A DNA stretch of 48,796 nucleotides, from contig CADEDH010000004.1 of the NCBI GenBank assembly GCA_902826025.1, positions 39,284-88,079 on the forward strand, in the 5' to 3' direction. This DNA is from an uncultured Actinomycetes bacterium. Lineage in GTDB: Bacteria > Actinomycetota > Acidimicrobiia > Acidimicrobiales > SZUA-35. The notes below the pieces were generated by a model, which searched no databases, was not told the DNA's origin, and was given only the letters and a program-made list of their open reading frames with translations. Positions 37,585 through 47,531 of this stretch are shown here, piece after piece. Within the stretch, counting starts at the first letter, position 1; the number at the start of each line of letters is the position of its first letter. The translations under genes and the position numbers were made by a program.

Positions 37585-39477
37585 ATGGACACCGGGCGCG
37601 GGACCACCTCCCGGCGGGCGACTGCAGCCATTCTGTCCCTGCTGACCCTGGCCTTGGCGGCCTCGATGATGGTCACGGTCGCCCTGTCAGCGGATCCGGC
37701 GGCGGCCCAGGGCGCGGGGCGGACGGTGCAGATCTCGGGTCGGGGCTGGGGCCACGGTCGGGGCATGGGCCAGTGGGGGGCGTACGGCTACGCCAGCGAC
37801 CAGGGGTGGTCGTCGTCCCAGATCCTCGACCGGTTCTACGGCGGTACCACGGCCGGCCCCGCCCCCAGCCCAGGGGTGGTGTCGCCCTCGGCGGTGCGGG
37901 TGGAGCTGCGGTTCATGCTGGGCCAGATCGCTACCGTGGCCCTGGGCCAGGGCTCGATGGTGCTCCGGGCGGCCGACGGGACCGAGCTGGGCCGCTTCGG
38001 CCCCGGCGCCTTGCGCCTGGTCTGGTCGACCGACCACTACGAGGTGCAGACCGCCCCCGGATGCTCCGGCCCGTGGTCGGCGGGCGCCGGCTCGCTCGCC
38101 CCCCGCACCACCGTGCGGATCACGGCCGAGTCCACCGCCACCGGCAGCCAGCGCCTCCTCCAGGCCTGCGGGCCGTCCCAGACCACCTGGTACGAGGGCG
38201 AGCTGTGGGCGGTGGTGGAGGCCAACGCCACCCGGACCCTCAACGTGGTGCCGGTGGAGCAGTACCTCCGGGGTGTCGTGCCCAACGAGATGCCCTCGTC
38301 GTGGCCCAGCGCCGCTCTCGAAGCCCAGGCGGTGGCCGCCCGGTCCTACGTGCTGGCCGGCGACAACCGACAGCAGCCCTACGCCGACACCTGCGACTCC
38401 ACCCTGTGCCAGGTCTACGACGGGGTCTACACCACCCGGGGCGGGGCGTTCCGAGGCGCCACCGCGGCCCGCACCGACGCCGCCATAGCCGCCACCGCCG
38501 GAACCGTGCGCCTGGCCGGCAATGGGTCGGTGGCCCGCACCGAGTTCTCGTCCAGCACCGGCGGGTGGACGGCCGGCGGGGCCTTTCCCGCCGTGCAGGA
38601 CACGGGCGACGGCACCGCCGCCAACCCCCACAAGACCTGGACCGTCACCGTCGACCTCACGGCGGTGGAGGCGGCTTACAACCGGGGAACGATCACCGGC
38701 ATCGTGGTTACCGCCCGCAACGGGCTGGGAGCCGACGGGGGCCGGGCCACCCAGGTGCAACTCCAGTTCGAGCGGGGCACCGTGACCGACAGCGGGGCCA
38801 ACGTGCGAAACCTGCTCGGCCTGAAGTCCGACTGGTTCACCGTGGGCCCCGTGGTCGACAACTCGAAGCGGTCCACGGCCGAGGGGGCCTACATCGACCG
38901 GTCGTACCAGCGACTGGTGGGCCGCCCGGCCAGCGACGTGGAGATCGACCGGTGGTTCGCCGCCATCCAGCGGGGCGACCGGCTCGCCCTCACCAGCGTG
39001 CTCGTGCGCAGCGACTACTTCATCGGGCTGTTGGTCGACGACCTCTACCAGCGGGCTCTGGGCCGGGCCCCCGACGCCGCCGGCAAGGCGTACTGGGTCC
39101 AGCAGGTGATGAACGGCCTCAAGGTCCAGCACCTCGGCGTGCTGTTCTTCGGCTCCCGGGAGTACTACCTGCGCTCGGGTGGCACCGATACCAGCTTCGT
39201 GACCGCGCTGTATCAGGGGATCCTGGGCCGGGCCCCGGACCAGGGCGGGCTGGGCTACTGGGTGGGCCTGTTGGGCAACGGTAGGGCCCGCCTCGACGAC
39301 GTGGCCGCCGGGTTCTACCAGTCGCTCGAGTCCCGCCGGGCCCGGGCCGTCGTCCTGCATCAGCTCACCCGGGGCGTGGCACCGTCGGACGCCGGCCGGG
39401 AGGCGCTGGCCGCCCGTGTCCTCCAGGTCGACGATCTGGTGGTCGCCGCCGAGATCGCCGCCTCCCCCGAGGCGTAG
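37585..39477 (+). CDS. Secreted SpoIID/LytB-domain protein with DUF4214 repeats
   Basis: A 630-residue exported protein. The N-terminal signal peptide (hydrophobic AILSLLTLALAASMMVTVAL, probable AQG cleavage near residue 42) is followed by ISGRGWGHGRGMGQWGAYGY and the SpoIID core LNVVPVEQYLRGVVPNEMP, ALEAQAVAARSYVLAG and CQVYDG, typical of SpoIID/LytB proteins that cleave or bind peptidoglycan glycan strands. The C-terminal third has at least two clear DUF4214 repeats (LYQRALGRAPDAAGKAYWV, LYQGILGRAPDQGGLGYWVG), a preceding one (SYQRLVGRPASDVEIDRWF) and a partial one at the end. DUF4214 occurs in many surface proteins with unknown role. Probably a cell-wall enzyme; a strong hairpin follows the stop. 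Confidence 0.9.
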   Translation: MDTGRGTTSRRATAAILSLLTLALAASMMVTVALSADPAAAQGAGRTVQISGRGWGHGRGMGQWGAYGYASDQGWSSSQILDRFYGGTTAGPAPSPGVVSPSAVRVELRFMLGQIATVALGQGSMVLRAADGTELGRFGPGALRLVWSTDHYEVQTAPGCSGPWSAGAGSLAPRTTVRITAESTATGSQRLLQACGPSQTTWYEGELWAVVEANATRTLNVVPVEQYLRGVVPNEMPSSWPSAALEAQAVAARSYVLAGDNRQQPYADTCDSTLCQVYDGVYTTRGGAFRGATAARTDAAIAATAGTVRLAGNGSVARTEFSSSTGGWTAGGAFPAVQDTGDGTAANPHKTWTVTVDLTAVEAAYNRGTITGIVVTARNGLGADGGRATQVQLQFERGTVTDSGANVRNLLGLKSDWFTVGPVVDNSKRSTAEGAYIDRSYQRLVGRPASDVEIDRWFAAIQRGDRLALTSVLVRSDYFIGLLVDDLYQRALGRAPDAAGKAYWVQQVMNGLKVQHLGVLFFGSREYYLRSGGTDTSFVTALYQGILGRAPDQGGLGYWVGLLGNGRARLDDVAAGFYQSLESRRARAVVLHQLTRGVAPSDAGREALAARVLQVDDLVVAAEIAASPEA

Positions 39478-39504
39478 CCCGACACAACCGCGACACAGTT
39501 CGAC

Positions 39505-39547
39505 CTTTGTAGAGAAATGCGGCGCTGCGCCGTAGTTCTCTACAAGG
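39505..39547 (+). terminator. Strong hairpin terminator after the SpoIID/DUF4214 gene
   Basis: About 20 positions pair (39505-39524 with 39528-39547) with one A-G mismatch and two wobbles, closing on a CTG loop. It begins 28 bases after the stop at 39477. TTTT occurs about 18 bases after the stem. Confidence 0.75.
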
Positions 39548-39593
39548 TTCGGCGGCGGGGCGGCTTTTCTCGGCATCGTTGGAGGGTGAGACT

Positions 39594-40361
39594 GTGCCGG
39601 TGACGATCATCGACGACCAGACCGACCGCCAGATCCGCCGCCGGGAGTTCGACCTCACCGCCAACGGCCGCACCGTGCCCGGCGTGCTGTGGTCGCCGGC
39701 CGAGTCCCGGGACGGGGCCCCGCTGGTGTGCCTGGGCCACGGGGCCTCGGGCGACCGCCACCAGCAGCCGCTCCCCTGGCTGGCCACCCGGTTGGTGGCC
39801 GAGCACGGCTGGTTCGCCCTGTCGATCGACGGCCCCGTCCACGGCCGGCGCATGGTGCCGCCCGGAGGCCGGGAGTCGTTCTGGCCGGAATGGAAGCGGC
39901 CCGGGACGGTGGAGGACATGATCGCCGACTGGGGCGCGGCCCTCGACTGGGCTCAGTCCCAACCCGACGTGGGCACCGGGCCAGTTGGCTACTGGGGCCT
40001 GTCGATGGGAACCATCTACGGGGCGCCGCTGGTGGGAACCGAGCGCCGGATCGATGCTGCCGTGCTCGGCCTGATGGGGATCGTGGGCCCCGACCACTAC
40101 GTCCCGACCGTCGAGGCGGCGGCCGCCGCCATCACCTGCCCCGTGCTGTTCCTGGTGCAGTTGGAGGACGAGCTGTTCACCCGGGAGCAGTGCCTGGCGC
40201 TGTTCGACACCCTGGCCTCCGACGACAAGCGCCTCCACGCCAACCCCGGTCTCCACCCCGAGGTGCCGGTGGAAGAGTTGCACCACTCGATCGCCTTCCT
40301 CGTCGATCACCTGGAGGGGGCCGGCACCGACCGGGCCGCCACCTTCCAGGTGTCCGAGTAG
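39594..40361 (+). CDS. Alpha/beta hydrolase
   Basis: A 255-residue cytoplasmic hydrolase. VCLGHGASGDRHQQPL is the oxyanion-hole strand, GYWGLSMGTIYGAPLV the nucleophile elbow (GLSMG), LFLVQLEDELFTREQC the acid strand, and GLHPEVPVEELHHSIAFL probably supplies the catalytic His. GTG 39594 is chosen because GGAGGG lies at 39581-39586, seven bases upstream; an in-frame TTG at 39579 is too close to this site. It resembles dienelactone-hydrolase-like or acetyl-esterase proteins, without enough to choose. The next gene begins about 80 bases downstream on the same strand. Confidence 0.85.
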   Translation: MPVTIIDDQTDRQIRRREFDLTANGRTVPGVLWSPAESRDGAPLVCLGHGASGDRHQQPLPWLATRLVAEHGWFALSIDGPVHGRRMVPPGGRESFWPEWKRPGTVEDMIADWGAALDWAQSQPDVGTGPVGYWGLSMGTIYGAPLVGTERRIDAAVLGLMGIVGPDHYVPTVEAAAAAITCPVLFLVQLEDELFTREQCLALFDTLASDDKRLHANPGLHPEVPVEELHHSIAFLVDHLEGAGTDRAATFQVSE

Positions 40362-40441
40362 AGCGCCGGGGCGGGATCGGCGGCGCACTGTCGCCGGGCC
40401 GACAGCCTGGCCCAAGATCGCGTATCGGCCGGCCGTCACCG

Positions 40442-41116
40442 GTGATCAGGTGGTGCGTGGAACCCTTGATCGCCGCCGCCGGACTGGCGGCCTCCGTGCT
40501 GGGCGTGGTCGGTGCGCTGCCCCAACTCCTGCGCACCGCCCGCACGCGGGACGTGGCCGGGCTGTCGCTGACGGCCGTGGCCTGCAGCGCCGGCTCCGAC
40601 CTGGCCTGGATCGCCTACAGCCTGGCCATGGACCTGGCCATCTCGGCTGGTGCCGCCGCCTCCCTGGCCCTGGTCGAGCTGAGCCTGGGGGCCCTGTTGG
40701 CCGCCCGACTGGGGTGGCCCACCCGCCCGCTCCTGATCGCCGCCGGGTGGGCGGTTGCGCTCACCGCCGTGGCCGGGGCCGGGGGCTGGCCCGCCCTCGG
40801 GCTGGTGCTGCCCCTGTCCTACGGGGGCCGCATGGCGCCGGCCGTGTGGGCCGCCTGGCGGACCCATCTGCCCACGGGCATCTCGCTCAGCTGCTGGTTG
40901 GCGGTACTGGCCGAGTCGGTGTTGTGGGCCGTCTACGGCCTGGCCCATCACGACCGGGCCATCACCCTCTACGCCGGGTTCGGCCTGCTGGCCGGCCTGG
41001 CCGTGTCATCCCGCCTGCTGATGGCGGCGGAGCGCATCCGCCTCGCCCGGGGTCTGCTCGCCGACGGGCTGGTACCCGACGGGCCAGCGCCGGAACTGCT
41101 CGCGGTCGACGGCTGA
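40442..41116 (+). CDS. PQ-loop (MtN3/SWEET-like) membrane protein
   Basis: A 224-residue membrane protein with about seven hydrophobic segments and two PQ-loop-like units. The first is VLGVVGALPQLLRTARTRDV, with the signature Pro-Gln; the second, APAVWAAWRTHLPTGISLSC, keeps the spacing but has Ala-Val instead of Pro-Gln. Duplicated PQ-loop units are typical of MtN3/SWEET and related transporters of sugars, cystine or amino acids; this copy resembles an internal duplication of a semiSWEET. The start is uncertain: GTG 40442 or GTG 40457, the latter behind AGGTGG but at short spacing. Substrate unknown. Confidence 0.8.
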   Translation: MIRWCVEPLIAAAGLAASVLGVVGALPQLLRTARTRDVAGLSLTAVACSAGSDLAWIAYSLAMDLAISAGAAASLALVELSLGALLAARLGWPTRPLLIAAGWAVALTAVAGAGGWPALGLVLPLSYGGRMAPAVWAAWRTHLPTGISLSCWLAVLAESVLWAVYGLAHHDRAITLYAGFGLLAGLAVSSRLLMAAERIRLARGLLADGLVPDGPAPELLAVDG

Positions 41117-41131
41117 GGCCGGCCCGGGGGG

Positions 41132-42943
<1,812 letters not shown>

Positions 42944-42949
42944 TGTGGA

Positions 42950-43000
42950 GCGAACTCTGACCCCCCGGACGCTGATGCGGGCCAGGATGTCAGAGTTCGC
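42950..43000. repeat. Perfect 12-bp inverted repeat in divergent promoter region
   Basis: GCGAACTCTGAC (42950-42961) and GTCAGAGTTCGC (42989-43000) are exact reverse complements, 27 bases apart, in the 119-base gap between the ABC-F gene (minus) and the CoA-transferase gene (plus). The arms are too far apart for a simple operator but suit two facing half-sites, a hairpin in the 5' leader, or old mobile-element ends. Confidence 0.65.
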
Positions 43001-43062
43001 CCAGTAGACCGCCCGTGTGACATCTGGCGCACCAGGGGCCGATTCGCGAAACTGATCCCCCT

Positions 43063-45441
43063 ATGGGAGCCCTCGATGGCATTCGCGTGGTGGAACTGGC
43101 GGGCGGGGTGGGTGCGGCCTACGCTGCCAAGCTCCTGGCCGACCTGGGGGCCGACGTGCTCCGGGTGGAGACGGAGCGGGACGTGGTGCGGAGCCGCCCG
43201 CACGAGGTCCACCGCTGGTTGAACACCTCGAAACGATCGGTCAGCGAGCTGGGCGACCTGCTCGACGGGGCCGACCTCCTGATCCATGACCTGGGCCCAT
43301 TGGCGGCCGCCGCCGCCGGGGTGACCTACCGGGAGCTGGCGGCCCGCCACCCCCGCCTGGTGGTGGGCTCGGTCACCCCGTTCGGTATGACCGGCCCCTG
43401 GGCCGACTACGCCGGGGGCGAGCTGGCCGTGATACATGCCAGCAGCTGGGGCAACGTGTCGCCCGGGTCGGCCACCGACCCGGAGAAGCCGCCGCTGAAG
43501 GCCCCCGGCCACCACGCCACCATCCTCGGCGCCACCGTGGCCGCCACCGCCTTCCTGGCCGCGGTGGACTCCGCCCAGCGGACAGGCCAGGGCGACCACG
43601 TGGACCTGTCGCTGCTGGCGTCGGGGGCCAAGCTCACCGAGACCGCGCCGGCCAACGCCACCTTCCAGGGCTCCGACGCCACCCGCCTGGGGGTGAAGAC
43701 CGTGGTGCCGTGGGCCATCTACCGCTGCAGGGACGGCCTGGTGCAGCTGGTGTGCGTGGAGCAGGTGCAGTGGGAGTCGCTGATCAAGCTGATGGGCGAC
43801 CCCGAGTGGGCCCAGATGGAGATCTTCGCCACCAACGCCGACCGGCAGGAGAACGCCGATCTCGTCCACCTCTACCTCAGCGAGTGGATGGCCGAGCAGT
43901 CGCTCCAGGACGTGTATCACCGGGGCCAGGAGCTGCGGATCTGCATCACGCCCGTCTACACCATGGACCAGCTGGCCGGTGACGCCCAGTTCCAGGCCCG
44001 CGGCTTCCTCCGCACCGGCCCCGACGGGCTGCAGCTGCCCGGCCCCGGCTTCCAGTTCGACTGGCCGGCCTGGGACCTGCGCCGGCCCGCCCCCGCCCCG
44101 GCCGAGCACGACGGCGAGGGGTGGGACTCAACCGCCCCCGGGCCGGTGACCCCCACCGCGCCCCCGGTGCCGGCCGGGGCCGAACCACTGCCGGCCCGGC
44201 CCCTGGAGGGGATCCGGGTGTGCGACTTCACCTGGGTGTGGGCCGGTCCGTACTGCAACCAGATCCTGGCCCACCTGGGGGCCGAGGTGGTGCGGCTGGA
44301 GTCACCCGACCACCTGTGCCTGTTCCGTCGGCTCCCGTTCAACCCGCCGGAGTTGCCCCTCACCCCCGACACCAACGGCCTGTTCCAGCTGTACAACTCC
44401 GACAAGCGGTCGCTGGGGATCGATCTGCGCCACCCCGAGGCCAAGGACGTGGTGCGCCGGTTGGTGGCCCAGTCCGACGTGGTGATCGAGAACTTCGCCG
44501 CCGGCGCCCTGGCCGACCTGGGCTTCAGCGTGGACGAGCTGCGGGCCATCAACCCCGACGTGATCGTGGTCTCGTGCACCGGCTACGGCCAGAACGGGCC
44601 CTCGGCCGCCTACATGGCCTACGGCCCGGCCGGCGGGGCGGCCGCCGGCCTGTACGCCGCCAACGGCTACCCCGACGAGGACAAGGCCTACGAGACCGGG
44701 GTGGCGGTGGGCGACCCCGGCACCGGGCTCACCGCCGCCTTTGCCACCGTGGCCGCCATCGTGGCCAAGCGCCGCACCGGCAAGGTCAGCCGGCTCGATA
44801 TCGCCATGGTGGAGGCCATCGGCGCCACCGTGGGCGAGCTGTGGATGCAGTACCTGAGTGAGGGCGTGCCGCCGGGGCCGACCGGCAACCAGGACCCGCA
44901 GTGGGCCCCCCACGGCGTGTACGCCACCGGTAACAGCGACGAGGGCGGCGAGTGGGTCACGATCGCCTGCACCACCGACGCCCAGTGGCAGGCCCTGGTG
45001 GAGGTGGCGGGCAAGCGCCCCGATGGCAGCCTCGACGGCCGCTTCGCCGATCCGCGGTTCGCCACGATGGAGGGCCGCAAGGCCAACGAAGCCGAGATCG
45101 ACGGGCTGCTGGCCGGCTGGGTGCTGGGGCGGGACCGGTGGGAGTTGACGGGGCGGCTCCAGGCAGCCGGGGTGGGGGCCGTGCCGTCGATCGCACCCCT
45201 GGAGCTGTGGCTGTCGAACGAGCAGCTGGCCGCCGTGGGGATGCTGGAGCAGCCCGACCACCCGGCGACCGGGCGCCGCACCGTGCCCGGCATCCCGTGG
45301 CGGCTCACCAACGGGGCCAACGGGCTGCGTCGCCCAGCGCCCACGCTGGGTCAGCACACCGACGAGGTGCTGGCCGAGCTGGGCTATACGCCCGACGAGG
45401 TTGCCGCCCTCAAGGCCTCCGGCGCCCTCCGCAGCCTCTGA
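43063..45441 (+). CDS. Tandem-domain CaiB/BaiF family CoA transferase
   Basis: A 792-residue fusion of two family III CoA-transferase domains joined by a Pro/Ala-rich linker near residues 345-385. Domain 1 begins LDGIRVVELAGGVGAAYAAK and domain 2 LEGIRVCDFTWVWAGPYCNQ. In domain 2 the catalytic Asp551 is present in VAVGDPGTGLTAAFATVAAI. The equivalent place in domain 1 reads APGHHATILGATVAATAF, with His150 where Asp should be, so only the C-terminal half appears catalytic. Known family members move CoA from succinyl-, formyl- or acetyl-CoA to carboxylates. The partner genes downstream (ThDP enzyme, cupin, second CaiB) suggest an acyl-CoA pathway. The start ATG has no clear Shine-Dalgarno. Confidence 0.92.
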   Translation: MGALDGIRVVELAGGVGAAYAAKLLADLGADVLRVETERDVVRSRPHEVHRWLNTSKRSVSELGDLLDGADLLIHDLGPLAAAAAGVTYRELAARHPRLVVGSVTPFGMTGPWADYAGGELAVIHASSWGNVSPGSATDPEKPPLKAPGHHATILGATVAATAFLAAVDSAQRTGQGDHVDLSLLASGAKLTETAPANATFQGSDATRLGVKTVVPWAIYRCRDGLVQLVCVEQVQWESLIKLMGDPEWAQMEIFATNADRQENADLVHLYLSEWMAEQSLQDVYHRGQELRICITPVYTMDQLAGDAQFQARGFLRTGPDGLQLPGPGFQFDWPAWDLRRPAPAPAEHDGEGWDSTAPGPVTPTAPPVPAGAEPLPARPLEGIRVCDFTWVWAGPYCNQILAHLGAEVVRLESPDHLCLFRRLPFNPPELPLTPDTNGLFQLYNSDKRSLGIDLRHPEAKDVVRRLVAQSDVVIENFAAGALADLGFSVDELRAINPDVIVVSCTGYGQNGPSAAYMAYGPAGGAAAGLYAANGYPDEDKAYETGVAVGDPGTGLTAAFATVAAIVAKRRTGKVSRLDIAMVEAIGATVGELWMQYLSEGVPPGPTGNQDPQWAPHGVYATGNSDEGGEWVTIACTTDAQWQALVEVAGKRPDGSLDGRFADPRFATMEGRKANEAEIDGLLAGWVLGRDRWELTGRLQAAGVGAVPSIAPLELWLSNEQLAAVGMLEQPDHPATGRRTVPGIPWRLTNGANGLRRPAPTLGQHTDEVLAELGYTPDEVAALKASGALRSL

Positions 45442-45448
45442 CTCCGAT

Positions 45449-45478
45449 CTGACCCCCGGGGCGAGGCCGACCTAGGCT
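45449..45478 (+). promoter_or_regulatory. Candidate promoter, leaderless, for the ThDP enzyme gene
   Basis: CTGACC (45449-45454) and TAGGCT (45473-45478) are 18 bases apart and the ATG follows after six bases, as at 23188. It lies in the 43-base gap after the CoA transferase. Confidence 0.5.
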
Positions 45479-45484
45479 CCGGAC

Positions 45485-47113
45485 ATGAGGGGACACGACG
45501 CCATCGCGCAAGCTCTTGTCGACCAGGGGACCGACACCGTCTTCGGTGTGCTGGGGGACGCCAACCTGTTCATCGGCGACTGCCTGATGCGGGTGCACCA
45601 TGTGAACTACGTGGCCGCCACCCACGAGGCCTCGGCGGTGATGATGGCCCAGGGCTGGGCCAAGGCCACCGGCCGCCTCGGGGTGGCCACCGTCACCCAC
45701 GGGCCCGGCCTCACCAACACGATGACCGCCCTGGTGGAGGGGGCCAAGGGGGCCATCCCGATGCTGCTGGTGTCGGGTGACACCCCCACCGAGGATCTCC
45801 ACCACCTGCAGAACGTGCACCAGCAGGCCTTCGTGGAGGCCACCGGGTGTGGGTTCCACCCCGTGCGCAGCGCCGCCACCATCGCCGAAGACGTTGCCAT
45901 CGCCATGCGCCGGGCCTGGACCGAGCGCCGCCCGGTCGTGCTCAACCTGCCCCTGGAGCTGGAATGGGAAGAGGTCGACTATGTGGCGGCGCCGGTGGTG
46001 CAGCCCGATGGCCGGGCGCTCGACGCCGACCCCGACGCCCTCGACAAGGCCCTCGGGGTCATGGCCACGGCTCAGCGGCCGCTGATCCTGGCCGGCCGGG
46101 GGGCGGTGCTGGCCGGGGCCCACGACGCCCTGCTGGAGCTGGCCGAGGTGCTGGGGGCGCCGGTGGCCACCTCGCTGCTGGGAACGGGCTACTTCCGCCA
46201 CGACGACGGCGCCGTCGGCATCTTCGGCACCCTGGCCACCCCGGCCGGCTCCGAGGTGATCCACCACGCCGACTGCGTGATCGCCTTCGGGGCGTCGCTC
46301 AACAAGTTCACCACCCACGAGGGAACGCTGCTCGCCGGCAAGGCCGTGATCCAGTGCGACATCGACCCCAGCCGGATCGGCTCCACCGTGCCCATCAACG
46401 CCGGCGTGGTGGGCGACGCCCGGCGCATCGCCGAGACCATGACGGCCCTGTTGCACGAGGCCGGTCACCAGGCGTCGTCGTTCCGCTCGGGCGACCTGGC
46501 CGCCGCCCTGGCCGGCTACGACCCGGCGTCGTCGTTCACCGATCAGAGCACCAGCACCCACGTCGATCCCCGGTCGGCCGTGCTCCGCCTCGACGCCCTG
46601 CTCCCCGCCGACCGCACGGTGGTGGTCGACGCCGGCCGGTTCATGCTCGATGCCCTCAGCCTCCCCGTTCCCGACCCGGGTTCGCTGATCACCACCCATG
46701 CCTTCGGCTCGATCGGCCTGGGCACGGCGGCCGCCATCGGGGCCGGGGTGGGCCGCCCCGGCCGCCCGCTGGTGCTGCTGGTGGGCGACGGCGGGTTCAT
46801 GATGGGCGGCATCCAGGAGCTCCACACCGGCGTGCACCTGGGCCTCGACCTGATCGTGGTGCTGTTCAACGACGGCAGCTACGGGGCCGAGCACGTGCAG
46901 CTGGTCAACAAGGGCATGGACACCTCGTCGTCGCTGCACCACTGGCCCGACCTGCCGGCGGTGGCCGCCGCCCTGGGCTGCGAGGCGGTGGCCGTGCGCA
47001 GCCTCGACGACTTCGCCCAGGCGACCAAGCTGGTGGAGGAGCGCCAACCGGGCCGACCGGTCTTCATCGAGATCTCGGTGGACCCCGACGTCGTTTCCCG
47101 GATCGCCCGATGA
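45485..47113 (+). CDS. Thiamine diphosphate-dependent enzyme (acetolactate synthase/decarboxylase-like)
   Basis: A 542-residue ThDP enzyme with the usual three domains. The N-terminal PYR domain contains THEASAVMMAQGWAKATGRL with the activating Glu48 and THGPGLTNTMTAL. The central domain has PLILAGRGAVLAGA. The C-terminal PP domain has the metal/ThDP motif GDGGFMMGGIQELH starting at residue 434 and ending at LFNDGSYG. The family includes acetolactate synthase, benzoylformate and oxalyl-CoA decarboxylases; the sequence does not fix which. A CoA-transferase neighbour on each side would fit an oxalyl-CoA or 2-hydroxyacyl-CoA type reaction, only as inference. A leaderless start is predicted from the nearby -10. 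Confidence 0.9.
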   Translation: MRGHDAIAQALVDQGTDTVFGVLGDANLFIGDCLMRVHHVNYVAATHEASAVMMAQGWAKATGRLGVATVTHGPGLTNTMTALVEGAKGAIPMLLVSGDTPTEDLHHLQNVHQQAFVEATGCGFHPVRSAATIAEDVAIAMRRAWTERRPVVLNLPLELEWEEVDYVAAPVVQPDGRALDADPDALDKALGVMATAQRPLILAGRGAVLAGAHDALLELAEVLGAPVATSLLGTGYFRHDDGAVGIFGTLATPAGSEVIHHADCVIAFGASLNKFTTHEGTLLAGKAVIQCDIDPSRIGSTVPINAGVVGDARRIAETMTALLHEAGHQASSFRSGDLAAALAGYDPASSFTDQSTSTHVDPRSAVLRLDALLPADRTVVVDAGRFMLDALSLPVPDPGSLITTHAFGSIGLGTAAAIGAGVGRPGRPLVLLVGDGGFMMGGIQELHTGVHLGLDLIVVLFNDGSYGAEHVQLVNKGMDTSSSLHHWPDLPAVAAALGCEAVAVRSLDDFAQATKLVEERQPGRPVFIEISVDPDVVSRIAR

Positions 47114-47523
47114 GCGGCGTGCACATCACCTGGTTCCACGCCACCCCCGACGGCGGCTCGGTGTTCGAGGACCTGGAGGTGGCCCTTCCTCGGGAGCGGA
47201 CCGATCCCGAGGGCCACGTCATCGCCGGCTCCAGCTTCTACGCCTCGCCCAGCGTCCAGTTGGCCGAGCTGCCGGCCGGCCTCGACCAGACATGGCACAC
47301 TGCACCCCGACGCCAGATCGTGACCATCCTGTCGGGAGCGGTGGAGGTGACCACCACCGACGGCGCCACCCGCCGCTTCGGCCCGGGTCAGATGTTCCTG
47401 GCCGACGACATGGGGGGCAAGGGCCACCTCACCCGCACCGTCGACGGGCCGGCCCAGGTGCTGTTCGCCCCCATGCCGCCCGAGGTCGACCTCACGGCGT
47501 GGGCCACCGGCGCCCGGAGCTGA
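47110..47523 (+). CDS. Cupin-domain protein
   Basis: A 137-residue single-domain cupin. TWHTAPRRQIVTILSGAVEV and TRRFGPGQMFLADDMGGKGH form the two cupin motifs; the first keeps one His (WHTAP) and the second has His in GKGHLTRTV, so a metal site is possible but not complete. Proteins of this type often serve as sugar-nucleotide or acid isomerases, dioxygenases or unknown binders. The ATG overlaps the stop of the ThDP gene (ATGA), and the next gene starts eight bases after its stop, so it belongs to the CoA-transferase operon. Function unknown. Confidence 0.82.
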   Translation: MSGVHITWFHATPDGGSVFEDLEVALPRERTDPEGHVIAGSSFYASPSVQLAELPAGLDQTWHTAPRRQIVTILSGAVEVTTTDGATRRFGPGQMFLADDMGGKGHLTRTVDGPAQVLFAPMPPEVDLTAWATGARS

Positions 47524-47531
47524 CAGCGCCC

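Noticed and set aside
37687..39576. Minus-strand open frame of 629 codons opposite the SpoIID/DUF4214 gene
   Set aside because: A mirror of a GC-rich coding sequence; the plus strand has a signal peptide and clear family motifs.
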